A program made the position numbers and the translations under genes. Shown piece by piece: positions 33,954-42,639 of a stretch of 51,016 bases of DNA (positions within the stretch are counted from its first letter, which is position 1; each line of letters opens with the position of its first letter). Under the pieces are notes generated by a model, which saw only the letters and a list, made by a program, of their open reading frames with translations, was not told the origin of the DNA and made no database searches. The stretch comes from Dethiothermospora halolimnae (lineage in GTDB: Bacteria > Bacillota > Clostridia > Tissierellales > VENL01). The stretch lies in the NCBI RefSeq assembly GCF_037577855.1, contig NZ_JBAKFX010000027.1, positions 1 to 51,016 of the forward strand, read 5' to 3'.

Positions 33954-35006
33954 TTAGTTATTAGAGTTTATATCTATAATAGAAATTTCTCCTCCATTTA
34001 ATTTCATCACTTTAGGTTTAATCTTTTCATAGGCAGTTTCATCATTTATGTTATGATTATCATCATCTAATATCATTCCACTTGAAAAAATAGTGTATAA
34101 TTTATTATTAAAAAATTTTTTATACCCCTCTTCTTCCGCTTCGTGTCCCCTTACTATAATATCTATGCCTAAAATTTTTATAAAATTTATAAAGTGCCTC
34201 CTATAAAATCTAAATCTCCCTGTTTTACGATTAGGAATATTATCATCATCACAAGGATCACTCCACAACATATTATGGACTACACTTCTGTCTATATGGT
34301 CTGTTATCTCCTTATTAGTAATATCTGATAAGCTTTTTATATGATTATAATACCCTGTTCCACCTTTTTTAGGCCTCGGAATGCCTCCATGGACGGCAAG
34401 AATATTTATCTTATTATTTATAAGAGCTACTGTAGGTAAACTATCAAAAAACCTTAAATAATTTTTAACCGTTTCCATATCAAATGTGTTGTTTTCTTTG
34501 GCAAGATTGTATGTATATAAAACAAAATAATCCCTATCTAAGCTCCCTTTATTTCTTCCTACTATCATCTCCATATTTCCATCCACTAATTTCCCCCCGT
34601 CATGGTTTCCCTTTAAAAGAAAAATATTTTTAGGAAATATATATTTAAGAAGCAATATCAATTCTATTGTCTTTAAGTGACCCTCTCCCCTATCCACATA
34701 GTCCCCTAGAAATACCAATCTTATATCCTTATTCTCTATAATAGCTTTGAAGAAATCAGATATTTTAAGTATTCTTTTAATACTAGTAGCATCGGAATGT
34801 AAATCCCCAATAAAATAGTAATAGGCATTATCACCTGTAAGTATATATATATTATGACCTATCTTTTTACTATTTAAATCTTTATATATCTTATTAAAGG
34901 ACAAATTTTCATTAAGTACCTTTTCATTTTTTATACACCTTTCATTTTTTATGACTTCACAGGTTTTGTTTATAATATAATTATGTATAAAAGATACTTT
35001 AGACAA
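33954..35006 (-). CDS. PPP-family metallophosphoesterase (serine/threonine phosphatase-like)
   Basis: Soluble two-metal phosphatase. The canonical PPP motifs are in order: GDLHSD (67-72), GDYVDRG (101-107), GNHDGG (133-138), AVHGGIPRP (H205) and later IIVRGHEAEEEGY. The MLWSDP segment is also typical of PP1/PP2A-like bacterial enzymes. Targets could be phosphoproteins or small phosphoesters. The TTG at 35006 has only a weak ribosome site. The frame stays open for 50 more codons upstream to 35156, with coding-like content (KLKEKL, KDIWEGINVYKLEKEDLSK) and with AAGGA 9 bases before an ATT at 35154-35156, so the real protein may be 400 residues with an unusual start. Confidence 0.88.
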   Translation of the reverse strand: MSKVSFIHNYIINKTCEVIKNERCIKNEKVLNENLSFNKIYKDLNSKKIGHNIYILTGDNAYYYFIGDLHSDATSIKRILKISDFFKAIIENKDIRLVFLGDYVDRGEGHLKTIELILLLKYIFPKNIFLLKGNHDGGKLVDGNMEMIVGRNKGSLDRDYFVLYTYNLAKENNTFDMETVKNYLRFFDSLPTVALINNKINILAVHGGIPRPKKGGTGYYNHIKSLSDITNKEITDHIDRSVVHNMLWSDPCDDDNIPNRKTGRFRFYRRHFINFIKILGIDIIVRGHEAEEEGYKKFFNNKLYTIFSSGMILDDDNHNINDETAYEKIKPKVMKLNGGEISIIDINSNN

Positions 35007-35165
35007 ATCTTCTTTTTCTAGCTTATAGACATTTATGCCTTCCCATATATCTTTACCTATATTATAAAAATCTTCTTTAAGATTTTTTTCACAATAAGCT
35101 TTATTATCTAACTTTTCCTTTAGTTTTTTTATAGACTCAATTATTTGATTTATAATAAATCACCG

Positions 35166-35170
35166 TCCTT
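35166..35170 (-). promoter_or_regulatory. ribosome binding site for an ATT start of the phosphatase
   Basis: AAGGA on the minus strand, 9 bases upstream of ATT (35154-35156), which opens the 50-codon extension of the PPP phosphatase frame. No ATG, GTG or TTG is available between the preceding in-frame TGA and 35006. Confidence 0.35.
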
Positions 35171-35265
35171 AAGATATCAACCTAGTATTGAAATTTATTT
35201 TTTTATAAAGTTTAAGCTTTACTATAACAATATAGTCTTCTAGATTTAGCTACTATCAATGTTCT

Positions 35266-35847
35266 TTACTTATCTTTAATAGTGCTTTTATTGTTGACTA
35301 TATCCTCAATATAAACAGACTGGTACTCAGAGGCTAATATATCCATGAATATCTCATCATATTTTTTACCAGCTATACATTTCACTCCCCTAAGTCTTCC
35401 TGCCTCTCTAAATCCAACCTTTTTATAACATTTTATTGCAGGTTTGTTAAAAGAATATACTGTTAAGCTAATATTATGTAAATTTAAAATATTAAATCCA
35501 TAATCTAGTATTAAGTTTATGGCATCGACACCATAACCTTTTCCCCAGTACTCTTTGTTCCCTATAAATAAGCCTATTACCCCAGCTTTATTTAGAAGGT
35601 CTACTTTAGGAAATCCTATATTACCTATAAGTTCATCCTTTTTCTTGTCTATAATAGCAAAATTATATCTACCATTTGACAGTCTTTCTAATGCTTCTTT
35701 CTCCTGTTTTATTCCTATCATTTTTGATGCAAATACTACACCAGAAGCTACCTCCATATCATTTACCCATTGTGTATACTTTTCATAATCTTCCACATCT
35801 ATGGGAGATAAATAACATTTCTCTCCTATTAATTTTTTAAAATACAT
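35266..35847 (-). CDS. GNAT-family N-acetyltransferase (RimJ/RimL-like)
   Basis: Transfers an acetyl group from acetyl-CoA to an amine. About 190 residues in the acetyltransf_3 layout: an N-terminal LSPIDVEDYEKYTQWVNDME, the beta-strand LIGNIGFPKVD, the pyrophosphate loop GNKEYWGKGYGVDA (Q/RxxGxG/A type), and the closing YSFNKPAIKCYKKVGFREAG. The substrate (protein N-terminus, spermidine or antibiotic) cannot be told. AAAGGAGGGG lies before the ATG. The gene stands alone on the minus strand. Confidence 0.9.
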   Translation of the reverse strand: MYFKKLIGEKCYLSPIDVEDYEKYTQWVNDMEVASGVVFASKMIGIKQEKEALERLSNGRYNFAIIDKKKDELIGNIGFPKVDLLNKAGVIGLFIGNKEYWGKGYGVDAINLILDYGFNILNLHNISLTVYSFNKPAIKCYKKVGFREAGRLRGVKCIAGKKYDEIFMDILASEYQSVYIEDIVNNKSTIKDK

Positions 35848-35907
35848 ATTTGACCCCTCCTTTGATTATGTTTATATAGTTTATAATTAATTTTCCCAAT
35901 AATATGT

Positions 35908-35919
35908 TTAACCGTCCCT
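35908..35919. repeat. AGGGACGGTTAA motif, copy 3
   Basis: TTAACCGTCCCT between the WYL regulator stop and the acetyltransferase start. Confidence 0.7.
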
Positions 35920-35947
35920 TTCTTTCCCCTCGCTTTTTCCCTAATTT

Positions 35948-36871
35948 TTAATTTAGATATTTTCCCAACATCATCTCTAAATATTTCTTAGTTCTCTTCC
36001 TTAATTCCTTTGGTTCTATTACTTCACACTCTTTTCCAAATCCTAATATGAACTTTATTAATCCTTCATCATTAGGATAGGATGCCTCTACAATAAAATT
36101 GCCATCATCTATCTTATTAATATCTTCCTTATGAAAATATTCTGTAAGTTGCTTTCCTATGGCTTTTGTAAATTTGAGCTTAACTAAGGTACTATTATGA
36201 GTATAACTATCATCAAAAACCTTTTTAAGCTCCTCTTTAGATATTTGTCTTTTTTCAAAACTAGTCCCCAATTTTAAGTTTTTAATTCTCACCAATTTAA
36301 ATAATCTATAATCATCCCTAATCCTGCAAAAAGCAGTTAAATACCATTGTCCATTATTAAATTCAATTTCGATAGGCTCCACAACTCTTTTTTCATATTC
36401 CATTCTTCTATTAATATAATAAAATATTAATAGTTTATCCTCTTCTATAGCCTTACTCATTGTATAAAGATATTCCTTTAACTCTTTTTCCATACTAAAA
36501 TGTGACATATTAATATTTACTTTATCCCCTTCTGAGTCTGTTTTTTTATAAGCATTCTCCAATTTTAAAACAATGTCATTAAATTTCTCATTTCTTCCAA
36601 ACATAACATCTAAGCTATTCATAACAGACAAAAAAGTTTTTGCTTCCCCCTTATCTAAAAATAAATTATCAAGGTTATAGTTTTCCATTATATAATATCC
36701 ACCACCCTTTCCTCCTTTAGATGCTATTGGAATTCCAGCTTCCCCAAGCTTATCTAAATCCCTATATATAGTTCTCAATGACACCTCAAAATGATCCGCC
36801 AGTTCCTTTCCTGTTACTAATCCCTTATTTGAAAGAATTAATAATATGGAAAGTAATCTATCTACCCTCAT
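35948..36871 (-). CDS. YafY-type transcriptional regulator (HTH_11 plus WYL)
   Basis: DNA-binding regulator. N-terminal DeoR/HTH_11 winged helix with DRLLSILLILSNKGLVTGKE and VSLRTIYRDLDKLGEAGIPI, then a WYL-type sensor domain (about 145-220) containing YYINRR, VEPIEIEFNNGQWYLTAFCR and KLVRI, and the C-terminal WCX extension. WYL domains bind small ligands or nucleic acid. The ATG at 36871 is chosen, with GGGGGGT just upstream; a GTG five codons earlier would overlap that site. The target is unknown, and neighbouring genes do not suggest one. Confidence 0.9.
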   Translation of the reverse strand: MRVDRLLSILLILSNKGLVTGKELADHFEVSLRTIYRDLDKLGEAGIPIASKGGKGGGYYIMENYNLDNLFLDKGEAKTFLSVMNSLDVMFGRNEKFNDIVLKLENAYKKTDSEGDKVNINMSHFSMEKELKEYLYTMSKAIEEDKLLIFYYINRRMEYEKRVVEPIEIEFNNGQWYLTAFCRIRDDYRLFKLVRIKNLKLGTSFEKRQISKEELKKVFDDSYTHNSTLVKLKFTKAIGKQLTEYFHKEDINKIDDGNFIVEASYPNDEGLIKFILGFGKECEVIEPKELRKRTKKYLEMMLGKYLN

Positions 36872-37065
36872 TATACCCCCCCTCACTTTTATTTTCTTAT
36901 TATCTATATAGAATATTCCTTACAAAATAGTCTCTAGTAAATATAATTTATCTTTAAAATATATTCTAGATTTTTATCATATTCCCTTTAAATCTTCAAT
37001 ATTCTTTATATTAGAAATCAAACCTAGATAGGAGCATCAGTAAAAAACTTACTTTTAAATTTTTC

Positions 37066-37104
37066 AACAAAAAAACTGTAATTAGGAATATCCCATCTAC
37101 AGTT
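37066..37104 (-). terminator. terminator of tatD
   Basis: AACTGTA...TACAGTT stem with an internal GG/CC pair, followed on the minus strand by T7, 15-50 bases past the TatD stop. Confidence 0.7.
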
Positions 37105-37119
37105 CTTAAAAACCTATAT

Positions 37120-37887
37120 TTAAGTTATATTAAAAAGCCTTTTTATATTATTTGCTGTTTTTCTTTCTACTAGTTGAAAAGGAATTCCTTTTAAATCAGC
37201 TATAGCTCCTGCTACATATCTAACATATGCCGGTTCATTTCTCTTTCTACCGATTTGTCCCGGTGATAAGTAAGGTGCATCGGTTTCTATAAATAAGTTG
37301 TCCAATGGTATTTCTGCAGCTACATCCTTAAGTTTTTTAGCACTTCTATAGGTTACTGGACCTGCTATGGAAATATAAAATCCCAACTTTACATATTCCT
37401 TCGCTAAATTTAAGTCTCCAGAGTAACAATGAATAACTCCTCTTAATTTTTCATTTTTTTCTTTTTCCCCTTTAATGATATCAAAGGTATCCTGATTAGC
37501 CTTTCTATCATGCACTACAATGGGAAGATTAAATTCATTAGCTAAATCTATTTGTTTTCTAAAGCACTTCTTTTGTATTTCCTTTTCATCGGGATAGTGA
37601 TGATAATCTAAACCAATTTCCCCTATGGCAACAACCTTTTTACTTTTAAGTAAAGGTCTTAATTGTGGAATAGTGGGATACTCCTCTTCTCCACCACAGT
37701 TTATACCTACTGTAGCATAAATGTTATCATATTTCTCAGCCAGATCTATTGCTTGTTTTGAAGCTCTTATGGATGTGCCAATATTGATAACCTTTTCTAT
37801 TCCATCTCTTTTTAGATTTTTAATTACTTTTTCCCTATCTCTATCAAACTTACGATCATGTAAATGTGCGTGACTATCTATTAACAT
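37120..37887 (-). CDS. tatD: TatD-family metal-dependent deoxyribonuclease
   Basis: TIM-barrel hydrolase, a 3'-5' DNase/RNase and repair or quality-control enzyme in the cytoplasm. Metal ligands are visible as DSHAHLHD at the N-terminus, GEIGLDYHH, VVHDR, HCYSG and ETDAPYLSP. It has the normal 255 residues. The ATG at 37887 is chosen because GGGGG lies just before it and because the next residues LIDSHAHL are the usual family start. It is followed by its own terminator and is separated from the phosphatase pseudogene upstream by a gap carrying the AGGGACGGTTAA motif. Confidence 0.94.
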   Translation of the reverse strand: MLIDSHAHLHDRKFDRDREKVIKNLKRDGIEKVINIGTSIRASKQAIDLAEKYDNIYATVGINCGGEEEYPTIPQLRPLLKSKKVVAIGEIGLDYHHYPDEKEIQKKCFRKQIDLANEFNLPIVVHDRKANQDTFDIIKGEKEKNEKLRGVIHCYSGDLNLAKEYVKLGFYISIAGPVTYRSAKKLKDVAAEIPLDNLFIETDAPYLSPGQIGRKRNEPAYVRYVAGAIADLKGIPFQLVERKTANNIKRLFNIT

Positions 37888-37990
37888 ATTATCCCCCATT
37901 TCTATTGTTATACTGTATTGTATATATTTAATTATAAGGGATAATCACTGACACCAGTATGTCAACTATTGAATAAATATATTAATATAC

Positions 37991-38002
37991 TTAACCGTCC
38001 CT
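37991..38002. repeat. AGGGACGGTTAA motif, copy 4
   Basis: TTAACCGTCCCT between the phosphatase pseudogene stop and the tatD start. Confidence 0.7.
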
Positions 38003-38054
38003 AGCTTTTATCGCTTTTCCAAACTTCTATAGACTCTCTTTAATATCTTGCTTC

Positions 38055-39359
38055 TTATCTTTTATTCATATTTAAAAATTCTTCAATAATCCGTCCCTCC
38101 GTATCTTTAAGGTCTAAACCAAGTAGTCTTGCCATTGTAGGCCCCTCGTCCACTAACTTCATTTCGTCTAAAATTATCCCCTCTTCTATTCCCTTTCCTG
38201 CTATCAGAAATACAGTTGTGTAATCCTTTTTAAACGGTGAATATCCGTGGGTTGATCTTGTTATATGGGGAACTTGTCCCACTTCATCTGGTTTTACCTC
38301 ATCTATTACTTTACCAGTAACATTATCTAAAAAATAATATCCTTTATTAGCTTCTAACATAAGGGCACAGTCAGGGTCCGCTCCCAGTTTCTTTGCTTCT
38401 AGATTGGTATATATGGCTTCTATACAATTATGTTCTTGATTAAACTTATCAATTAAATTATATATTTGAGATATTAACTCCTTATTATTATTTTTAGTAT
38501 ATATATAAGTAGAACCATCACAATTTTTCCCAATAGCTCTATAATCTATTATTTTCCCATTGGTGTCCACATTTATATATCTATTTTCCCTTAAAAGGAC
38601 ATTAATATTTATTATTTTATCTTCATCTAAACTACTATGATCCCCTAAAACTATTATTGTACTGTTATCATGCATTTTTTCTTCTTTTAATATTTTTACT
38701 ATATCCCCTAGTCTTTCGTCATGTTTTTTTAATGCTTCTTTTGCTTCCTTGGAATTAAATCCATAATAATGTCTCATTGAATCTAATTCTGTATAATGTA
38801 CAAGGGCTAAGTCTGGCCTCTTCTCCTATAGCATAGCTTGATGGGTAAAATTATCTAAATTAGGCTGTTTTAACCCTTCTCTAATATATCCAAATTTTTT
38901 ATTTAACCTATATTGAAATAATGGACTACCACTTAATAATGATGTCATTATTTGGTTTTTCCACGGTCTGTTGGAAAATATCTCCGGCACATTATATTGT
39001 ATTTTAGATTTTGCTGTTACTGGCCATAATAATGCTGCCACTGTCATATCATTTTTTATTGCCAAATCATATAGTGTTTCTCCTCTAATATATTTTCTAT
39101 ACCAATACCAATCGGGGGAATCCCTGTTAGGCTGTAAAAAGGTATTATTTATTACCCCATGATTTTTAGGATACTTCCCTGTAACTATAGTGGTATGGGC
39201 GGGATATGTGAGACTTGGATATATACTATAGACCTTTTTACAGTATGAAGCATTATTGATATACTCTTTGAAATTAGGTAATGTTTTTATATAATTAAAG
39301 TCTGATGTGGACAATCCGTCAAAGGATATAACTACTAAATGTTTAGTTAATCTTTTCAT
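38055..39359 (-). pseudogene. alkaline-phosphatase-superfamily phosphodiesterase/nucleotide pyrophosphatase, split by in-frame TAG
   Basis: One reading frame of 434 sense-plus-stop codons, interrupted only by a TAG at 38826-38828. The first part (177 residues) has the metal aspartate in VISFDGLS (D14) and the nucleophile threonine in YPSLTYPAHTTIVTG (T51). The second, still in frame, continues RPDLALVHYTELDSMRHYYG, then VLGDHSS and STHGYSP with the remaining metal ligands. Neither half can be active alone, because the two-metal site needs both. Homology-like quality continues right up to and after the stop, so the change looks recent, or the codon is read through. AAAGGGG lies before the first ATG; the nearest later ATG (38777) has no ribosome site. 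It starts 14 bases after the DUF1232 gene. Confidence 0.88.
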
Positions 39360-39373
39360 TTAATAAATCCCCT

Positions 39374-39859
39374 TTATTTAAGTTTCTTTTTATTATATTT
39401 ATTTTTCATTACTTTATAACCTTTCTTAGTAACTTTTTTACCTATTTTATAGCCTATTTTTCCAGTCTTAAGCATCGCCTTTCCTAAAAACTTTCCTGTT
39501 TTTATAAGCATCACTTTTGCAACTTTATTGCATATTTTAATGTCTTCCTCAATTTCTATCATAGTAATACCATGTTTCTTTAATAGTTCTTCCCTTATAT
39601 TAGGATCTATGCCCTTTAACACTTTCTTTAGTATTGTTAATACCACTAATAAGTCATCCACTTGACCAGCCACTGGTATAAACCCAGGCACCAACTCTAT
39701 GGGAGAAATTAAATATCCAATAGCTGTAGATAAAAGTGCCTTTTGTTTTTTTGTTATATATGGAGCTTTATACATATCATATATTAATTTAGAATAATTC
39801 TTTAATCTTTTAATTACTTGTTTTATGGCTTCTTTATCTTTTATGTTCACTTTTATCAT
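39374..39859 (-). CDS. DUF1232 (YkvA-like) protein
   Basis: 161 residues. The DUF1232 core is YLISPIELVPGFIPVAGQVDDLLVVLTILKK (about residues 49-80 in shorter terms: the SPIELVPGFIPVAGQVDD motif). The tail (about 110-161) is very rich in Lys and Gly and may bind nucleic acid or membrane lipid. The family has no settled role. It lies 14 bases upstream of the interrupted phosphatase gene and shares its strand, so the two are probably one transcript. Confidence 0.85.
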   Translation of the reverse strand: MIKVNIKDKEAIKQVIKRLKNYSKLIYDMYKAPYITKKQKALLSTAIGYLISPIELVPGFIPVAGQVDDLLVVLTILKKVLKGIDPNIREELLKKHGITMIEIEEDIKICNKVAKVMLIKTGKFLGKAMLKTGKIGYKIGKKVTKKGYKVMKNKYNKKKLK

Positions 39860-39984
39860 CCTTTATTTTCATGTTTAATAACATTATATTGATTTACTCC
39901 TACAAATACAACCTTAATAACTTTCAACTTGCTCTATCTAAAATACGATTTTTGAAAATCAATTATAATATTATAAAAAAACTA

Positions 39985-40013
39985 TTGACAATATTCGTTT
40001 ACATGTGTAAACT
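39985..40013 (+). promoter_or_regulatory. promoter of the blaI-like gene
   Basis: TTGACA (39985-39990), 17 bases, TAAACT (40008-40013). The -10 is overlapped by the first operator, so the repressor should control its own operon. Confidence 0.75.
39997..40012 (+). promoter_or_regulatory. BlaI-type operator 1
   Basis: GTTTACATGTGTAAAC is symmetrical around the central bases and contains the TACA-N2-TGTA core of BlaI/MecI operators. It covers the spacer end and the -10 box. Confidence 0.8.
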
Positions 40014-40023
40014 GTAACTAAGA

Positions 40024-40037
40024 TTTACATGTGTAAA
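40024..40037 (+). promoter_or_regulatory. BlaI-type operator 2
   Basis: TTTACATGTGTAAA, identical to operator 1, with centres 26 bases apart; it lies just after the likely transcription start. Confidence 0.8.
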
Positions 40038-40060
40038 CAAATATCAAAAAGGAGGAATCT

Positions 40061-40066
40061 ATGTGA
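40061..40066 (+). other. AUG-UGA start-stop element over the blaI-like start
   Basis: ATGTGA: an ATG 5 bases after GGAGG is followed directly by a stop, and overlaps the GTG (40063) that opens the repressor frame. Confidence 0.55.
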
Positions 40067-40449
40067 AAGATGCATCTAGAATATCTGAGTCAGAATTAGA
40101 GATTATGAAAACTCTATGGAAGTCCAACCCCTTATCTGCCAATGAAATTAAATCATTAATAGAGCATAAAGTAGATTGGTCTCTCCCCACTATAAAAACA
40201 TTTTTAAATAGACTCATGAAAAAAGAAATCATAGGGTATGAAAAATCCGGAAGAAAATATTTTTATTTTCCTCTAGTATCTTACGATGACTATGTTAAAG
40301 TAGAAAATAATTCTTTTTTGCATAGAGTATATGATGGAGCCTTGAATATGCTTTTTTCTAAATTCTTAGAGGAAAAAAATTTATCTAAAAAAGATATTGA
40401 TAGGCTTCAAAAGATTTTAGAAGATAAAAAAGAAGATATAGATAAATAA
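40063..40449 (+). CDS. blaI: BlaI/MecI-family transcriptional repressor
   Basis: A 128-residue winged-helix repressor. ISESELEIMKTLWKSNPLSANEIKSL and VDWSLPTIKTFLNRLMKKEIIGYEKSGRKYFYFPL are the Penicillinase_R signatures; the C-terminal helices form the dimer and hold the site where cognate proteases cut. The start is a GTG, 7 bases after GGAGG. Two operators at its own promoter show autoregulation. It is followed 51 bases later by the BlaR1-like gene, the standard pair. No beta-lactamase or other resistance gene is present in this window. Confidence 0.93.
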   Translation: MKDASRISESELEIMKTLWKSNPLSANEIKSLIEHKVDWSLPTIKTFLNRLMKKEIIGYEKSGRKYFYFPLVSYDDYVKVENNSFLHRVYDGALNMLFSKFLEEKNLSKKDIDRLQKILEDKKEDIDK

Positions 40450-40495
40450 TACATATATCTTACACTATACTATTAAGTTTAAAAGGAGGTTTTAG

Positions 40496-40504
40496 ATGGT
40501 ATGA
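40496..40504 (+). other. two-codon mini-ORF before the BlaR1-like gene
   Basis: ATG GTA TGA sits 6 bases after AAAGGAGG, the best spacing available, and its TGA overlaps the ATGATG that opens the real gene 5 bases later. Confidence 0.5.
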
Positions 40505-42591
40505 TGAACCATGTCTTTTTATGGATTTTATATTCTTCTATTATGGCAACACTAATTATGATTTTTATTCTTTTTATAAAAAAAGTTTTTAAAAATTTTA
40601 TAAGCTTTAGATTATCATATGCATTATGGTTTTTAGTATTAATAAAACTTTTTGTTCCCTTTACTTTTGAAAGTCCAATAAGTTTATTTAATTTTTTACC
40701 AAATGTAGATAATCATATTTTATCTCCTCAGGAAATTGAGCATAATATATATTCCATTGACTCTAAACAGCTTATAAATAATGAATATTATGGTGATGCA
40801 ACTAAAAAGCACTCTAATATCTCCAATATAAGAGGAGTAGAGTCACAGTCCAATCTTTTTAAAAACAAGAAACTTGATAGTTATGATATAGAATCCAATT
40901 TAAATAAGAAAACTTCATTTCAAAAATACATATCAATAGGTTCCTATATTTGGTTTAGTGGAATTTTAGTTATGACTTTGTTTGTATCTGTAATTCTTGT
41001 TAACTTTCATAGGAAGACAAAGTTTGTTAAAAAGATTGAAAATCCCGAAGTCATAGGTCTAGTAAATTATCATAGTAAAAAACTAGATATAAGCAGAAAG
41101 ATTTTTTTATACTATGATAATAAAATGAGTAGTCCATTTATCCATGGATTCTTTAGACCTAAAATATTTTTACCTGAAAATATTTTATCTATTATTGATC
41201 ATAATAAATTGTCTTACATCATTTCACATGAATTATCCCATTATAAAAGGAAGGATACTTTATTAAATTTTATTTCCCTAATAGCTATTGTGCTTCATTG
41301 GTTTAATCCTATTATATGGTGGGGAATGAAGTTAATGAAGGAAGAGAGGGAAATCCTTTGTGATAAATATGCCCTTGAAAATCTTAATGAAGATGAAGCT
41401 ACTTTATATGGAAAAACTATAATCAAACTTTCCAGTGCTTTTTCTTTTTCTAAATCAAAAAATCTTCTGGTTTCTAATTTTTTTGAAGCAACTAATATTC
41501 TTGAAAGGAGAATTGTTATGATAAAAAAATTTAAAAAAGGCTCTTATAAACTATCTGCTATTACCATTGGAGGACTAATCTTCATGAGCAGTATAACCCT
41601 AACCAATGCTCAAAGTTTAGAATATTATAACAATAATACCTCTAATATAAATTATGTAAAGGAAGATATATCAAATTTTAAAATTGACTCTACCTATAAA
41701 CGTTTTAATGATCTAGAAAGGGCTATGGACTTTATTGATTATAAGTTTAAAGTTCCCAACTATATCCCTTCTGGATTTAAGTTCTATAAAGTAGATCTTA
41801 TGGATGGTAGACCAATTAGTCTACGTTTTGAAAATAAACATAATGCTACCTTTAACTTTCTAATTTCTAAAGAAAATATTATTTCACTATTAGAACTGCC
41901 TAAATCTAATTTTGAAAACAATAAACAGATTATTTCCTCTAGTAATGGAAGAAATCACTTCATATGGCAAGATGATGGCATATGGTATGGTATTGAGTAT
42001 TATTCAAAAGAATATCTTTTACAAAAAAATAAAATTTTAAATAATATTTCAATGGAAGATATAAGTAATATAGCATCATCACTAAAGGAGCCTAGAAATA
42101 TAAATACTGTTGATTATGTATCACAACCTTATAAAAATTTTCTTTGTCTCTATGACCATAAGGATATAGAGAAAGCTAAAGAAATTTTAGGATTTTCTCC
42201 TAATTTACCAGTAAATCTATCAAATAACTTTAAGGCTGTATCATCAAGAACAAGTAAACTTTATTATGATGATCTAAACCACCCTGGTATGGAATTAGAA
42301 ACTGTTTATCAAAAGAAATCTGATAACTCTCTCCCTAAAATAGAATTTGTCCAAGGAAATAACACATATGCTTATGATAGATTATTAAAGGATGATAGCT
42401 ATAAAAAACAAGAAAAAGGGAGTAGTATATTAACTATTGATGGGTTAAGGATCTTAGCAACTGAAAAACTTAATAAAGAAGGTATTAAAAAACAAAAATA
42501 CATATGGAAAAAAGGCGGTATTTATAATGAAATTAATATTACTGGTAAAATAAATAATATAGATGAAATAATAAAGAGTTTGATTAAATAA
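40501..42591 (+). CDS. BlaR1/MecR1-like M56 metalloprotease with non-PBP C-terminus
   Basis: Membrane antirepressor. N-terminal membrane helices (about 5-28, 37-55, 148-168), then a cytoplasmic-facing zinc protease with HELSH (243-247), third ligand in EEREILCDKYA, and a fourth helix at about 353-370. In BlaR1 the outer domain is a penicillin-binding sensor; here the roughly 320 outer residues lack the SxxK and KTG motifs and instead hold two units resembling DUF4367: FKVPNYIPSGFKFYKVDL (about 414-431) and FSPNLPVNLSNNFKAVSS (about 563-580). It probably senses another envelope signal and cuts its BlaI partner. The start is ATG 40501 or 40504. Confidence 0.88.
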   Translation: MMNHVFLWILYSSIMATLIMIFILFIKKVFKNFISFRLSYALWFLVLIKLFVPFTFESPISLFNFLPNVDNHILSPQEIEHNIYSIDSKQLINNEYYGDATKKHSNISNIRGVESQSNLFKNKKLDSYDIESNLNKKTSFQKYISIGSYIWFSGILVMTLFVSVILVNFHRKTKFVKKIENPEVIGLVNYHSKKLDISRKIFLYYDNKMSSPFIHGFFRPKIFLPENILSIIDHNKLSYIISHELSHYKRKDTLLNFISLIAIVLHWFNPIIWWGMKLMKEEREILCDKYALENLNEDEATLYGKTIIKLSSAFSFSKSKNLLVSNFFEATNILERRIVMIKKFKKGSYKLSAITIGGLIFMSSITLTNAQSLEYYNNNTSNINYVKEDISNFKIDSTYKRFNDLERAMDFIDYKFKVPNYIPSGFKFYKVDLMDGRPISLRFENKHNATFNFLISKENIISLLELPKSNFENNKQIISSSNGRNHFIWQDDGIWYGIEYYSKEYLLQKNKILNNISMEDISNIASSLKEPRNINTVDYVSQPYKNFLCLYDHKDIEKAKEILGFSPNLPVNLSNNFKAVSSRTSKLYYDDLNHPGMELETVYQKKSDNSLPKIEFVQGNNTYAYDRLLKDDSYKKQEKGSSILTIDGLRILATEKLNKEGIKKQKYIWKKGGIYNEINITGKINNIDEIIKSLIK

Positions 42592-42623
42592 AAACTTGGG
42601 GCAAATATTTGCCCCAAGTTTTT
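42590..42623. terminator. bidirectional terminator
   Basis: A 34-base perfect palindrome (AAAAACTTGGGGCAAAT and its complement) with A/T runs on both sides, between the convergent BlaR1-like and lipoprotein genes. Confidence 0.93.
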
Positions 42624-42639
42624 ATTATCATATATCTTT

